Shown: positions 9,176 through 17,973 of the stretch, piece by piece
Position numbering within the stretch: the first letter of the stretch is position 1
Layout: each line of letters starts with the position of its first letter
DNA from: Whitmania pigra
Taxonomy: Eukaryota; Annelida; Clitellata; Hirudinida; Haemopidae
Direction of reading: 5' to 3'
Assembly: GCA_021613335.1 (NCBI GenBank)
Contig: JAJTWR010000203.1
Location: 1-64,000, forward strand
Length of the DNA stretch: 64,000 bases
The notes under the pieces: model-generated
The model's input: the letters and a program-made list of their open reading frames with translations, nothing else
What the model was told of the DNA's origin: nothing
Database searches by the model: none
Program-made: the position numbers and the translations under genes

Positions 9176-9525
9176 GGTGCGCCCACACCTTCATGTCGGC
9201 AATCGCTATCGCCGCAACCGTCATCTTTGGATCCATGAATGAGCCTGAGCCTAGCTGTGATCAGCAATTAATCAATATAAATCATAAACTTATCGTGGTT
9301 GCTCAAAATCATTAGAAGCAATGCGCAAGAAACCAGTGACCGGGAACTCGCCAAAAAACGCATCTCGAACTAAAACTTAGCGCTGAATGGTGACCGATCC
9401 AGGATAAATCACGCCAGAGCTTCAAAAAACGAGTGACCGCGTGACCTCCGGACCACCCGGCGGACATGTCGGCCGGACTTCGTCCGTGAACTCTGTGGCA
9501 AGCGCCTATGCGCCCGCTCCGTCCG
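9176..9525. other. Region without a supported gene
   Basis: Between the IS481 remnant and the nuclease-like gene I see no frame with recognisable protein motifs. Part of the stretch (about 9240-9320) is AT-rich. It is probably decayed mobile-element DNA. Confidence 0.4.
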
Positions 9526-10086
9526 TCAGCCGCTTGGGAAGGCCGCTGGCGATTTCGACAATAGCGCGTGCCAAAGTTCGATCTCTGATCCGGCTGGGCG
9601 GTTGTGCCGTGTTCGGAAGCGTTCAATCGTTTCGATTGCGGCAAGCGGCGAGGGCCCGTCAGTGAGCGCGAGAGGGACATGATTGCCGATGACGTCGGCA
9701 AGCCGCGCCTTGGCAAAGGGCACGTTCCCGTCCAGAACATAGCCAAGCATACAGCCGACAGGCAGATGCTCCGCATATTGCTTAGCGAGAAAACGCATCA
9801 TGCCTTGGGTGACGTACAGGGTTGCCAAAAATCTGCGCTTTCCGGCGTTTATCACGTTGAGCCGCTTGCACTCATAGGCCAGATAGCACTCCCGCTCCCA
9901 GTCGATGAACACGGCGATGTCAATGATACCCTTGCTGTATTTCGACCCATCCGGAGCAAGGCCAAACGGCTCGAACTGACACTCGGTCCAGTGGAACAGT
10001 CGGCGCACGGCGGCGTCCTTGGCCAGGCGAGCCACGAGATTGATGGTGATGGCATCTTCGCCAGGCTGTTCCGGGAGAACGGCCAT
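9526..10086 (-). CDS. Orphan PD-(D/E)XK nuclease-like hypothetical protein
   Basis: The 186-residue protein has the pattern 'GIIDIAVFID' followed twelve residues later by 'YLAYECKRLNV'. The Asp and the Glu-x-Lys fit the catalytic core of the PD-(D/E)XK nuclease fold. A helix-rich half follows ('YVTQGMMRFLAKQYAEHLPV', 'GCMLGYVLDGNVPF'). I do not recognise a named family; related nuclease-fold proteins occur in restriction and other anti-mobile-element modules. No partner gene is visible: IS481 and intron remnants lie downstream and an IS701-type fragment upstream. It may have lost its operon, and the start has no clear ribosome-binding site. Confidence 0.45.
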   Translation of the reverse strand: MAVLPEQPGEDAITINLVARLAKDAAVRRLFHWTECQFEPFGLAPDGSKYSKGIIDIAVFIDWERECYLAYECKRLNVINAGKRRFLATLYVTQGMMRFLAKQYAEHLPVGCMLGYVLDGNVPFAKARLADVIGNHVPLALTDGPSPLAAIETIERFRTRHNRPAGSEIELWHALLSKSPAAFPSG

Positions 10087-10189
10087 ACAAGCTGGACGGT
10101 TCTATCAACGCGACATTCGGCTGATTTGGCGGGGGCCTTTCGTCGCCAAGGGTGTGATAGCGGCTCTTGATCGCCGCGATGGCAACGGA

Positions 10190-10400
10190 ATGATGAGCAC
10201 AGCGCCGCGCTGCGCCCTTCCGCCAGCATCCATCCCGTTTTGCGCTCAGCGCCTGACAGCAACTCATCGATGAACGCGCCGCCAGAAGCCCGCCTCTGCA
10301 CACGTCCCAAGGCTGGACCAAGATACGCCTTCGACTCTCCAAGCGCCGCATGCCAGTCAACCAGCGTTCCAGCCCAATCCGCAACTGTCATAATCCAATC
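10190..10400 (-). pseudogene. IS701-like transposase N-terminal fragment
   Basis: The frame contains 'WHAALGESKAYLGPALGRVQ' and 'FIDELLSGAERKTGWMLAE', the conserved N-terminal pattern of IS701/SRSO17-type transposases. It then drifts out of frame. The catalytic core is missing; the nuclease-like gene follows directly. Confidence 0.5.
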
Positions 10401-10883
10401 CTCCGTCAATCTCTCGCAGAGAATCAGATTTCGATATAATTTGCCGATCATTACGCAACTGTAGCACTAGTTTTTGCAGGCGGATACGGGCGACGATCGC
10501 GATGCCGTACCAGGCCAGCCCCGCCATCAAGGACAGGTTTGGCGCTGGCGATCAACCCATCGACGATCCGGCGGTAGCGCCCGCGCGACAGCCGCCGGCA
10601 TAGATCGACCAAGACCAAGGTCCGGCTTGAAAAGCGCCGGCCAGACCCAGAAAGACCATCTGATGCAGCAAAAGCCGGGTGAGCACTTCCGAGCAGGAGG
10701 AGGGTCGTTCAAGGACAAAGCGGGCGAAAACCTGAGAGAAGGAAAACAACGCCGCTCCGGCAAGGACAAGAGAGGCGCCGGCCATCGCTATCCGGGCGAT
10801 TCAACGGTAAAAGGTTAAGATCAAGCAGACCATGGCAGCTATACGGATAGCATAGGCTGACCCGTCATGCCAGATGGATTGGT
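10401..10883. other. Region without a clear gene; possible decayed membrane-protein gene
   Basis: A minus-strand frame at 10552-10785 encodes hydrophobic stretches ('AGASLVLAGAALFSFSQVFA', 'LTRLLLHQMVFLGLAGAF') that could come from a transporter. It is short, has no recognisable motif, and switches frame near the end. I treat it as a probable remnant. Confidence 0.3.
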
Positions 10884-11888
10884 TCAAGGAGCGAAATTGA
10901 CGATGGCGTCCAGCTTGTCCTGGCCAAATTTCTTAGCATAGCTTGCGTAAGCCGGTTTGATGGCTGCCTTAAAGGCGGTATGGTTGATGGCCGTGGTCAC
11001 GGACATGCCTTGTTTGCGCAGCTCATCGATCCCCTCGGCTTCGATTTCGACCACCCTATCGCGCTGCGCCTTGGCGCCGGCATGGCTGGCGATCGTCACC
11101 GCTTTCTTGTCTCTTGCGGAGAGCTTGTCGAAGATGGCCCTGGATATCAAAAACAGGGCCGGTGAATAAGCGTGCCCGGTCAAGGTTAGATACGGCTGCA
11201 CGTGGGAAAGCTTCTCCGATACAATGACCGAGATTGAATTTTCCTGGCCATCGACTGCGCCTTGCCTTAGGGCCGTGAGCGCCTCTTTGAAAGGCAAGGG
11301 AACCGGTAGCGCCCCAAGGGTATGAAAAGCCTGAATATGGATTTCATTTTCCATCGTCCGCAGCTTCATGCCCTTGAGATCAGCCGGATTGATCACCGCT
11401 CGCTGCGAATTGGTCAGATGAAGAAAACCGTTGCCGCTCCAAGCCAAGGCTATCAAATTACGGGCGGGAAATTTATTCAAAACCCCTTGACCGATCGGAC
11501 CATCCAAAACCGCATGGGCATGAAATCGATCCTTGAAGAGGAAGGGGATGTCGAAAATCAGGGTTTCAGGCACGATATTGCCGATCGGCCCTGTCGTGAC
11601 GATGGTGAAGTCCAGCGCGCCGGATTGTAACTTTTTAATCACCTCCCATTCGTTGCCCAAAGTGGAATTTGGGAAAATGTCAACAACGATGCGCCCGCCG
11701 GTGAGCCTTGCCAGTTCCTTGGCAAAGACCGCGGCGCCGGTGCCAAAATGCGAGCTGGGTCTGGAGACATGGGCAAGACGCAATTGAGTTTGCGCAAGAC
11801 TCGGTACGGCCGACAACGCGGCTAAACCGACGCTGACAGCTATCGTGACCCAACGAAAAGACCGATATCGCACCATTCTTGACCTCAT
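10884..11888 (-). CDS. TRAP transporter substrate-binding protein, DctP family
   Basis: This 334-residue periplasmic protein captures an organic acid or similar solute for a tripartite ATP-independent transporter. It has a signal peptide ending at 'AVPSLAQ', the family opening 'LRLAHVSRPSSHFGTGAAVF' and 'LARLTGGRIVVDIFPNSTLG', and the ligand-contact region 'LKGMKLRTMENEIHIQAFHT'. It is clearly a paralogue of the next gene, 244 bp upstream on the same strand. No DctQ or DctM membrane subunits are in the window. The start at 11888 has an alternative at 11873. The solute is unknown. Confidence 0.88.
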   Translation of the reverse strand: MRSRMVRYRSFRWVTIAVSVGLAALSAVPSLAQTQLRLAHVSRPSSHFGTGAAVFAKELARLTGGRIVVDIFPNSTLGNEWEVIKKLQSGALDFTIVTTGPIGNIVPETLIFDIPFLFKDRFHAHAVLDGPIGQGVLNKFPARNLIALAWSGNGFLHLTNSQRAVINPADLKGMKLRTMENEIHIQAFHTLGALPVPLPFKEALTALRQGAVDGQENSISVIVSEKLSHVQPYLTLTGHAYSPALFLISRAIFDKLSARDKKAVTIASHAGAKAQRDRVVEIEAEGIDELRKQGMSVTTAINHTAFKAAIKPAYASYAKKFGQDKLDAIVNFAP

Positions 11889-12132
11889 TTAAAATTTTAG
11901 TTTTTTCGGTCATCCAACCCGATCACTGATATGTTGCAGGGCATTTCAGCGAATTGTTTGCGATAAAACTTTCCTTGATTATGAATAGTATTGCCATAAG
12001 AATCAATATTCTTCGTATGCTTACACTGACTTGCCCTGAACGCCGCCATGACCGCCAAGCGCTCAAGGCGCGTTCACCGCCGCTAAAGGAAAAGGGAGGC
12101 GGCGAGACTAGTTGTCGCGCCGCCTGAGCGGT

Positions 12133-13125
12133 TCATGGGGTATGATCGGCGATGGCATCCAATTTCATCTGACCGAATTTTTTGGCGTAAACGCTATAAG
12201 CCGGCTTCATCGCTGCCTTGAAAGCGCTGCTATCGACATTCGTCACTATTTTCATACCCTGCTTGCGCAGTTCCTCGATGCCATTCTCTTCGATTTCGGC
12301 CACTCTATCGCGTTGCGCCTTCGCCCCGGCTTTACCCGCGATCAGCAGCGCTTTTTTGTCGTCGCCTGGCAGTTTATCGAAAATCATCTTGGATACCAGA
12401 AACAGCGCCGGCGAATAAGTGTGACCGCTCAAGGTCAGATACTGTTGGACTTGCGCCATTTTCTCCGACACGATCAACGGGATCGGATTTTCCTGACCAT
12501 CGACGATGCCTTGTCGCAAGGCGGCGCCCAATTCATTGAAAGCAATCGGCACGGGCTGCGCTCCTAAGGCGCTGAAAGCCTGGATGTGGATTTCGTTTTC
12601 CATCGTTCTCAGCTTCAAGCCCTTGATATCGGCTGGATTGGTCACGGGATGCCGGGAATTGGTCAGATGACGGAAACCATTTTCCCCCCAGGCCAGCGCT
12701 ACCAACCTGTAGATGGAGAATTTACTCAAGATCTCCTGACCGATCGGGCCGTCCAAGACGGCATGGGCATGGGCGCGATCCTTGAACAGAAACGGTATGT
12801 CGAAAATCATCGCGTCATGGACGAAATTCCCCACCGGTCCGGTCGAGGTGGAGGTCATATCGATCTCACCTCTTTGCAGTTTTTCGATCACCTCCCATTC
12901 ACCGCCCAGGGTGGAGTTCGGGAAAATTTCGGTTGCGATCCGCCCGCCGGTCAGTCTGGCAAGCTCCTTGGCAAAGGCCGCTGCTCCAGCGCCGAAATGC
13001 GAGCTGGGCGCTGAGATATGGGCAAAACGCAGCTTCGTCTCGGCCATGGCCGACGCTGCCGGCAGCCCTCCCAGGCTGATGATGGCAACCGTCGCGAGTG
13101 AGATAAAAGATAAATGACAAGTCAT
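12133..13125 (-). CDS. TRAP transporter substrate-binding protein, DctP family (paralogue)
   Basis: The protein of about 330 residues shares most family motifs almost word for word with the gene at 10884-11888 ('SSHFGAGAAAFAKELARLTG', 'EIFPNSTLGGEWEVIEKLQ', 'LRTMENEIHIQAF'), so the two arose by duplication. I choose the ATG at 13125 because it starts a normal signal peptide ('CHLSFISLATVAIISLGG') and has AGGATC upstream; the longer frame to 13203 adds a non-hydrophobic leader. The membrane subunits are not nearby. Sequence drift between the copies suggests different solutes or affinities. Confidence 0.87.
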   Translation of the reverse strand: MTCHLSFISLATVAIISLGGLPAASAMAETKLRFAHISAPSSHFGAGAAAFAKELARLTGGRIATEIFPNSTLGGEWEVIEKLQRGEIDMTSTSTGPVGNFVHDAMIFDIPFLFKDRAHAHAVLDGPIGQEILSKFSIYRLVALAWGENGFRHLTNSRHPVTNPADIKGLKLRTMENEIHIQAFSALGAQPVPIAFNELGAALRQGIVDGQENPIPLIVSEKMAQVQQYLTLSGHTYSPALFLVSKMIFDKLPGDDKKALLIAGKAGAKAQRDRVAEIEENGIEELRKQGMKIVTNVDSSAFKAAMKPAYSVYAKKFGQMKLDAIADHTP

Positions 13126-13616
13126 CGAAGATCCTATTGCATCTGATGGAGTTGTTTTGGCATCACCATATTTAGAATCTGGTGATTCTATAAGATAGCT
13201 CAAGCCATTATCTTAGAGAGATGGTATCAGATTGAATAGTTATTCACAAGAATCATATTGTTTGCGTAATAAAAATTTAACAATAAACAAATTTTATTCA
13301 TGATTTAGGGTTTGCTTGAAATAAGGAGATGCCAGGGTTAAGCCCCATTGACTGGCGGGCTGACGATGGGGCCATGGCGCAAGCGAGCCGATGGTTTCCA
13401 GTGTCATGCAGCAGCAGGATGTTGCTTCCGCTCGATCGGCCACTAGCGGATCGTCGAGGCCGATCTGTGGGATCCAGGACGATCGCCACCTGCTTGGACC
13501 CGCCATGATCGCCATTGCAGCCAATGGCCACGGTGGGATCGCCTTCGCCTATCGCAACAGCGGCGAGGCCGGTCTCAAGACAAAATAAGGGGATTCTTTG
13601 ACGGCATGCCAGTGGA
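13126..13616. other. Intergenic region, no supported gene
   Basis: The first 170 bases are AT-rich and probably hold the promoter of the TRAP gene at 12133-13125. Short frames on both strands at 13294-13590 have no recognisable motifs; a decayed transposon is possible because an IS630 remnant follows. Confidence 0.4.
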
Positions 13617-13682
13617 TTGAATTTGACGTTCGATTCCCAGCCGACATCAATATCGTTTCAAACGTCAAATTCGAAAAAATCC
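13617..13682 (+). repeat. Dispersed palindromic intergenic repeat, copy A
   Basis: The element opens with TTGAATTTGACGTTCGAT and closes with AACGTCAAATTCGAA, so its ends can pair into an imperfect hairpin. A second copy in the opposite orientation lies at 63081-63144, matching at about three quarters of positions with one or two single-base gaps. Both copies are intergenic. Confidence 0.55.
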
Positions 13683-13758
13683 ATCAGAATCATAAAATTA
13701 CTAGAGTCTGACGACATTACGTTGACGCATGATCCGAGTTTCTGAAGTATAGCCTGCG

Positions 13759-14590
13759 TCAGATAAAACGATTCAATTTTGCAGAGGTCATCAACGGAGC
13801 ATTGGTGTTTTCTGCGCAGAGATTTGATCTGCGCCCGCTTTCTTCGATGGGGTTGAGGTCGGGAGAATAAGGGGGGAAGTCAAGGGTGTGGCCGACATTG
13901 GTAATGGCCGCCTGGATATCCGCGCGTTTGTGGAATGTGGCGTTGTCCATCGCCGCAACGCTGGCAGGAGGCAGGTTAGGCAACAAACTCTGTGTCGTCC
14001 ATCGATAAAAAATATCCGCGTCGATGTTGGCGTTAAACAGTCCGAGGGCAGAAGCGCTTTTCCGATGAGCGCCCCGATGGCGTTGGTCCGGCATTTTGCC
14101 TGCCAACCGCACAGGCCATAACAACGCTGTCGGCAAGTCGAATAGCCATGCCGACGGGGCGCATCATGGGCAAAGCCGCTTTCGTCAATATAAGCGATGG
14201 GACGCTTCCGGGCTTGATAGAGTAGTTCAATCCTCTGCGCAAAAGCATGCCGTGCGGCGGCGTCCGCCCTGGGATGGCGCAGTGTTTTTTACAGGTAACA
14301 TTCATGCGTCGCAAGGCATGACCAATACCCTTCTCGCTGACCCCAAGACGTTTTGCGCGCTCCGACCGATAGGTATCAGGATATTCCCGAACATCCCGAG
14401 CCAACGCGATCCTGTCGATCTTCGTTGCAGGTTTGTGGCGCGTACGGTGTGAGGCTCAAGGCGTTTCAGTCACCTCGCAGCCGTTGCTGCTCCAACGCAA
14501 AACCGCACCGCAACGCAACGATCGTAAGGCACTCCTTCTCACAGACGGACAGAAGCTGGCGACGAAAATCTACCGAATATGTTATCCATA
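13759..14590 (-). pseudogene. IS630-family transposase (broken into several frames)
   Basis: Pieces of one IS630 transposase lie in order on the minus strand: 'TYSVDFRRQLLSVCEKE' (N-terminus, near 14580), 'ERAKRLGVSEKGIGHALRRM' (helix-turn-helix), 'RPIAYIDESGFAHDAPRRHG' (first catalytic Asp), 'VAAMDNATFHKRADIQAAI' (second Asp) and 'FPPYSPDLNPIE' (Glu). At least three frame breaks separate them. The right end abuts the stump of a Sel1 gene at 14620, so the insertion may have helped delete that gene. Ends were not resolved. Confidence 0.8.
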
Positions 14591-14619
14591 AATGATACTC
14601 ATTTTATATGATCTTAGTT

Positions 14620-14669
14620 ATAATCTTGCGCGCATGATGTCATCTCGTCGTCCAGGGGATAGGAATTGA
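14620..14669 (+). pseudogene. 3' stump of a second Sel1-repeat gene
   Basis: This stretch reads 'NLARMMSSRRPGDRN' and stops. It matches the last residues of the large Sel1 gene downstream ('NLARMMSSSRVGN', ending 17797), and the bases after the stop (TTGACATAGGGATG against TTGACATAAGGATG) match too. A paralogous Sel1 gene therefore once ended here and has been lost upstream of this point. Confidence 0.65.
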
Positions 14670-14722
14670 CATAGGGATGAAGCGCGCTATAACGGACGGA
14701 ATCCACCGGGGTCTGAATTCCT

Positions 14723-17700
14723 ATGCGGTATTTTAGAGGGCGAAACGGCCTGCTGGCGGCAGGGTTCGCTGTCGGCATCGCAATCGCCGCCCCTGCCGCG
14801 CAGTCAGAAGCGCCGCGTCATCCTTGCGACGATCTCGCCGCAAGCCCAGGGGGTGCGTACGGCCCCGGAGTTGCGCTTGACCAAATCGACCCTGACAAAG
14901 CCATTCCCGCCTGTCTGGAAGCGGTAAAATCCTTCCCCGAAACCGTCAGATTCTGGACATGGCTTGCAAGAGCATACGATAAAAAGGAAGCCTATCGCGA
15001 CGCACTTATATGGTACCGCAAGGCCGCCGATCAGGGAGACGCGGAAGCCCAATTCAATCTCGGTGTCATGTACGCGAAGGGCGACGGCGTAGTCAAGGAT
15101 GCCAAACAGGCGGTTTTCTGGTACCGTAAGGCCGCCGATCAGGGAGACGCACGCGCCCAATTCAATCTCGGCCTCATGTACGGCAAGGGCGAAGGCGTTG
15201 CGAGGGATGCCGCTCAGGCGGTTTTCTGGTACCGCAAGGCCGCCGATCAGGGAGACGCGAAAGCCCAATTCAATCTCGGTGGCATGTACGAGAATGGCGA
15301 TGGCGTCGCCAAGGATGCCAAACAGGCGGTTTTCTGGTGGCGCAAGGCCGCCGATCAGGGAGAGATGCACGCCCAATACAATCTCGGTGGCATGTACGCA
15401 AATGGCGAAGGCGTCGCGAGGGATGCCAAACAGGCGGTTTTCTGGTGGCGCAAGGCCGCCGATCAGGGGCTCGCTAAAGCCCAATTCAATCTCGGCGTCA
15501 TGTACGAGAGGGGCGAAGGTGTTGCGAGGGATGCCGCTCAGGCGGTTTTCTGGTACCGCAAGGCCGCCGATCAGGGAGACGCTAAAGCCCAATTCAATCT
15601 CGGTCTCATGTACGCCAATGGCAACGGCGTCGCCAAGGATGCCGCTCAGGCGGTTTTCTGGTACCGCAAGGCCGCCGATCAGGGACACGCGAAAGCCCAA
15701 AACAATCTCGGCGTTAGGTACGAGAGGGGCAACGGCGTCGCCAAGGATGCCGCTCAGGCGGTTTTCTGGTACCGCAAGGCCGCCGATCAGGGAGACGCGG
15801 ACGCCCAAAACAATCTCGGTCTCATGTACGACAATGGTGACGGCGTCGCCAAGGATGCCAAACAGGCGGTTTTCTGGTACCGCAAGGCCGCCGATCAGGG
15901 AGAGATGCACGCCCAATTCAATCTCGGTCTCATGTACGCCAATGGCAACGGCGTAGCCAAGGATGCCAAACAGGCGGTTTTCTGGTACGGCAAGGCCGCC
16001 GATCAGGGAGACGCGAAAGCCCAATTCAATCTCGGTGGCATGTACGAGAATGGCGAAGGCGTCGCCAAGGATGCCAAACAGGCGGTTTTCTGGTGGCGCA
16101 AGGCCGCCGATCAGGGGCTCGCGGAAGCCCAATTCAATCTCGCTCTCATGTACGAGAATGGCGATGGCGTCGCCAAGGATGCCAAACAGGTGGTTTTCTG
16201 GTGGCGCAAGGCCGCCGATCAGGGACACGCGAAAGCCCAAAACAATCTCGGCGTTAGGTACGAGAGGGGCAACGGCGTCGCCAAGGATGCCGCTCAGGCG
16301 GTTTTCTGGTACCGCAAGGCCGCCGATCAGGGAGACGCGGACGCCCAAAACAATCTCGGTCTCATGTACGACAATGGTGACGGCGTCGCCAAGGATGCCG
16401 CTCAGGCGGTTTTCTGGTGGCGCAAGGCCGCCGATCAGGGACACGCGGAAGCCCAATACAATCTCGGCCTCATGTACGCCAATGGCGACGGCGTAGTCAA
16501 GGATGCCAAACAGGCGGTTTTCTGGTACCGTAAGGCCGCCGATCAGGGAGACGCGAAAGCCCAATTCAATCTCGGTGGCATGTACGAGAATGGCGATGGC
16601 GTCGCCAAGGATGCCAAACAGGCGGTTTTCTGGTGGCGCAAGGCCGCCGATCAGGGGCTCGCGGAAGCCCAATTCAATCTCGGCGTCATGTACGACAATG
16701 GCGATGGCGTCGCCAAGGATGCCAAACAGGTGGTTTTCTGGTGGCGCAAGGCTGCAGATCAGGGGCTCGCTAAAGCCCAATTCAATCTCGGCCTCATGTA
16801 CGAGAGGGGCCTTGGTGTCGCGAGGGATGCCAAACAGGCGGTTTCCTGGTACCGCAAGGCCGCCGATCAGGGAGAGATGCACGCCCAACACAATCTCGGT
16901 GTCGCGTACGAGAGGGGCCTTGGTGTCGCGAGGGATGCCGCTCAGGCGGTTTTCTGGTACCGCAAGGCCGCCGATCAGGGGTTCGCGGAAGCCCAATACA
17001 ATCTCGGCGTTAGGTACGAGAGGGGCGACGGCGTCGCGAGGGATGCCAAACAGGCGGTTTTCTGGTACCGCAAGGCCGCCAATCAGGGACACGCGGAAGC
17101 CCAAAACAATCTCGGTCTCATGTACGCCAATGGCAACGGCGTAGCCAAGGATGCCAAACAGGCGGTTTTCTGGTACCGCAAGGCCGCCGATCAGGGAGAG
17201 ATGCACGCCCAATCCAATCTCGGCTTCATGTACGCCAATGGCAACGGCGTAGCCAAGGATGCCAAACAGGCGGTTTTCTGGTACCGCAAGGCCACCGATC
17301 AGGGGCTCGCGGAAGCCCAAAACAATCTCGGTCTCATGTACGGCAATGGCGACGGCGTCGCCAAGGATGCCGCTCAGGCGGTTTTCTGGTACGGCAAGGC
17401 CGCCGATCAGGGACACGCGCACGCCCAATTCAATCTCGGCGTCATGTACGACAATGGCAACGGCGTAGCCAAGGATGCCAAACAGGCGGTTTTCTGGTAC
17501 CGCAAGGCCGCCGATCAGGGGCTCGCGGAAGCCCAATACAATCTCGGTCTCATGTACGACAATGGTGACGGCGTAGCCAAGGATGCCAAACAGGCGGTTT
17601 TCTGGTACGGCAAGGCCGCCGATCAGGGACACGCGAAAGCCCAAAACAATCTCGGTCTCATGTACGCCAATGGCAACGGCGTAGCCAAGGATGCCAAACA

Positions 17701-17797
17701 GGCGGTTTTCTGGTTCCGCAAGGCCGCCGATCAGGGGCTAGAAAAAGCGGAAGAGAATCTCGCGCGCATGATGTCATCGTCCAGGGTCGGCAATTGA
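14723..17797 (+). CDS. Secreted Sel1-repeat protein with about 26 tandem units
   Basis: The 1024-residue protein begins with a signal peptide ('GLLAAGFAVGIAIAAPAAQ') and a short Cys-containing lead-in. Residues from about 95 to the end are 25 full and one partial 36-residue Sel1 (TPR-like) repeats of the form 'AVFWYRKAADQGDAKAQFNLG' plus 'MYANGNGVAKDAKQ'. Sel1 solenoids bind other proteins; in bacteria they often act in envelope signalling or host interaction. The units are far more alike than is usual, with many identical at the DNA level, which points to recent expansion and gene conversion. The product should be periplasmic or secreted. It stands alone, between an IS630 remnant and the DPA-type cluster. 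Confidence 0.85.
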   Translation: MRYFRGRNGLLAAGFAVGIAIAAPAAQSEAPRHPCDDLAASPGGAYGPGVALDQIDPDKAIPACLEAVKSFPETVRFWTWLARAYDKKEAYRDALIWYRKAADQGDAEAQFNLGVMYAKGDGVVKDAKQAVFWYRKAADQGDARAQFNLGLMYGKGEGVARDAAQAVFWYRKAADQGDAKAQFNLGGMYENGDGVAKDAKQAVFWWRKAADQGEMHAQYNLGGMYANGEGVARDAKQAVFWWRKAADQGLAKAQFNLGVMYERGEGVARDAAQAVFWYRKAADQGDAKAQFNLGLMYANGNGVAKDAAQAVFWYRKAADQGHAKAQNNLGVRYERGNGVAKDAAQAVFWYRKAADQGDADAQNNLGLMYDNGDGVAKDAKQAVFWYRKAADQGEMHAQFNLGLMYANGNGVAKDAKQAVFWYGKAADQGDAKAQFNLGGMYENGEGVAKDAKQAVFWWRKAADQGLAEAQFNLALMYENGDGVAKDAKQVVFWWRKAADQGHAKAQNNLGVRYERGNGVAKDAAQAVFWYRKAADQGDADAQNNLGLMYDNGDGVAKDAAQAVFWWRKAADQGHAEAQYNLGLMYANGDGVVKDAKQAVFWYRKAADQGDAKAQFNLGGMYENGDGVAKDAKQAVFWWRKAADQGLAEAQFNLGVMYDNGDGVAKDAKQVVFWWRKAADQGLAKAQFNLGLMYERGLGVARDAKQAVSWYRKAADQGEMHAQHNLGVAYERGLGVARDAAQAVFWYRKAADQGFAEAQYNLGVRYERGDGVARDAKQAVFWYRKAANQGHAEAQNNLGLMYANGNGVAKDAKQAVFWYRKAADQGEMHAQSNLGFMYANGNGVAKDAKQAVFWYRKATDQGLAEAQNNLGLMYGNGDGVAKDAAQAVFWYGKAADQGHAHAQFNLGVMYDNGNGVAKDAKQAVFWYRKAADQGLAEAQYNLGLMYDNGDGVAKDAKQAVFWYGKAADQGHAKAQNNLGLMYANGNGVAKDAKQAVFWFRKAADQGLEKAEENLARMMSSSRVGN
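15012..17760 (+). repeat. 108-bp tandem repeat array inside the Sel1 gene
   Basis: Each unit is 108 bp (36 codons). The unit pair at 15665-15859 is identical to 16205-16399, exactly 540 bp (five units) further on, so whole blocks have been copied. Because the unit length is a multiple of three, all other frames stay open too, giving long false frames on both strands. Confidence 0.85.
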
Positions 17798-17850
17798 CAT
17801 AAGGATGGGCGGCCTTGCCCTCAACGGAGCGCGTCCGGCTCCGGATTTCG

Positions 17851-17958
17851 ATGTGGCGTCGCTTCTTTTTTGTCGTTGCGGTCCTGCTCGTCTCGACAGC
17901 GCTGGAACAAGCCGCCAGCCTTACCGATTATTCAGTGCCGCCGCCGCCCTCCCGCTGA
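17851..17958 (+). CDS. Possible small exported peptide
   Basis: A 35-codon frame starts with 'MWRRFFFVVAVLLVSTALEQ', which looks like a signal peptide, and ends in a Pro-rich tail ('SVPPPPSR'). It ends 15 bp before the prenyltransferase gene. No strong ribosome-binding site is visible and there is no recognised family, so it may be a chance frame. Confidence 0.25.
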   Translation: MWRRFFFVVAVLLVSTALEQAASLTDYSVPPPPSR

Positions 17959-17973
17959 TACAGTCGCGCTGTC

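Noticed and set aside
8495..9238. 247-codon plus-strand frame
   Set aside because: It spans the intron remnant and the reverse of the IS481 remnant and has composition typical of non-coding GC-rich DNA.
14804..17644. 946-codon open frame antisense to the Sel1 gene, and several frames of 69-285 codons on the plus strand
   Set aside because: They exist only because the 108-bp repeat unit is a multiple of three and lacks stops in those frames. The Sel1 frame has a signal peptide and matches a known repeat.
15012..17760. Regular repeats that could be mistaken for a CRISPR array
   Set aside because: Units are 108 bp with no short repeat/unique spacer alternation and lie inside one coding frame; no cas genes are present.
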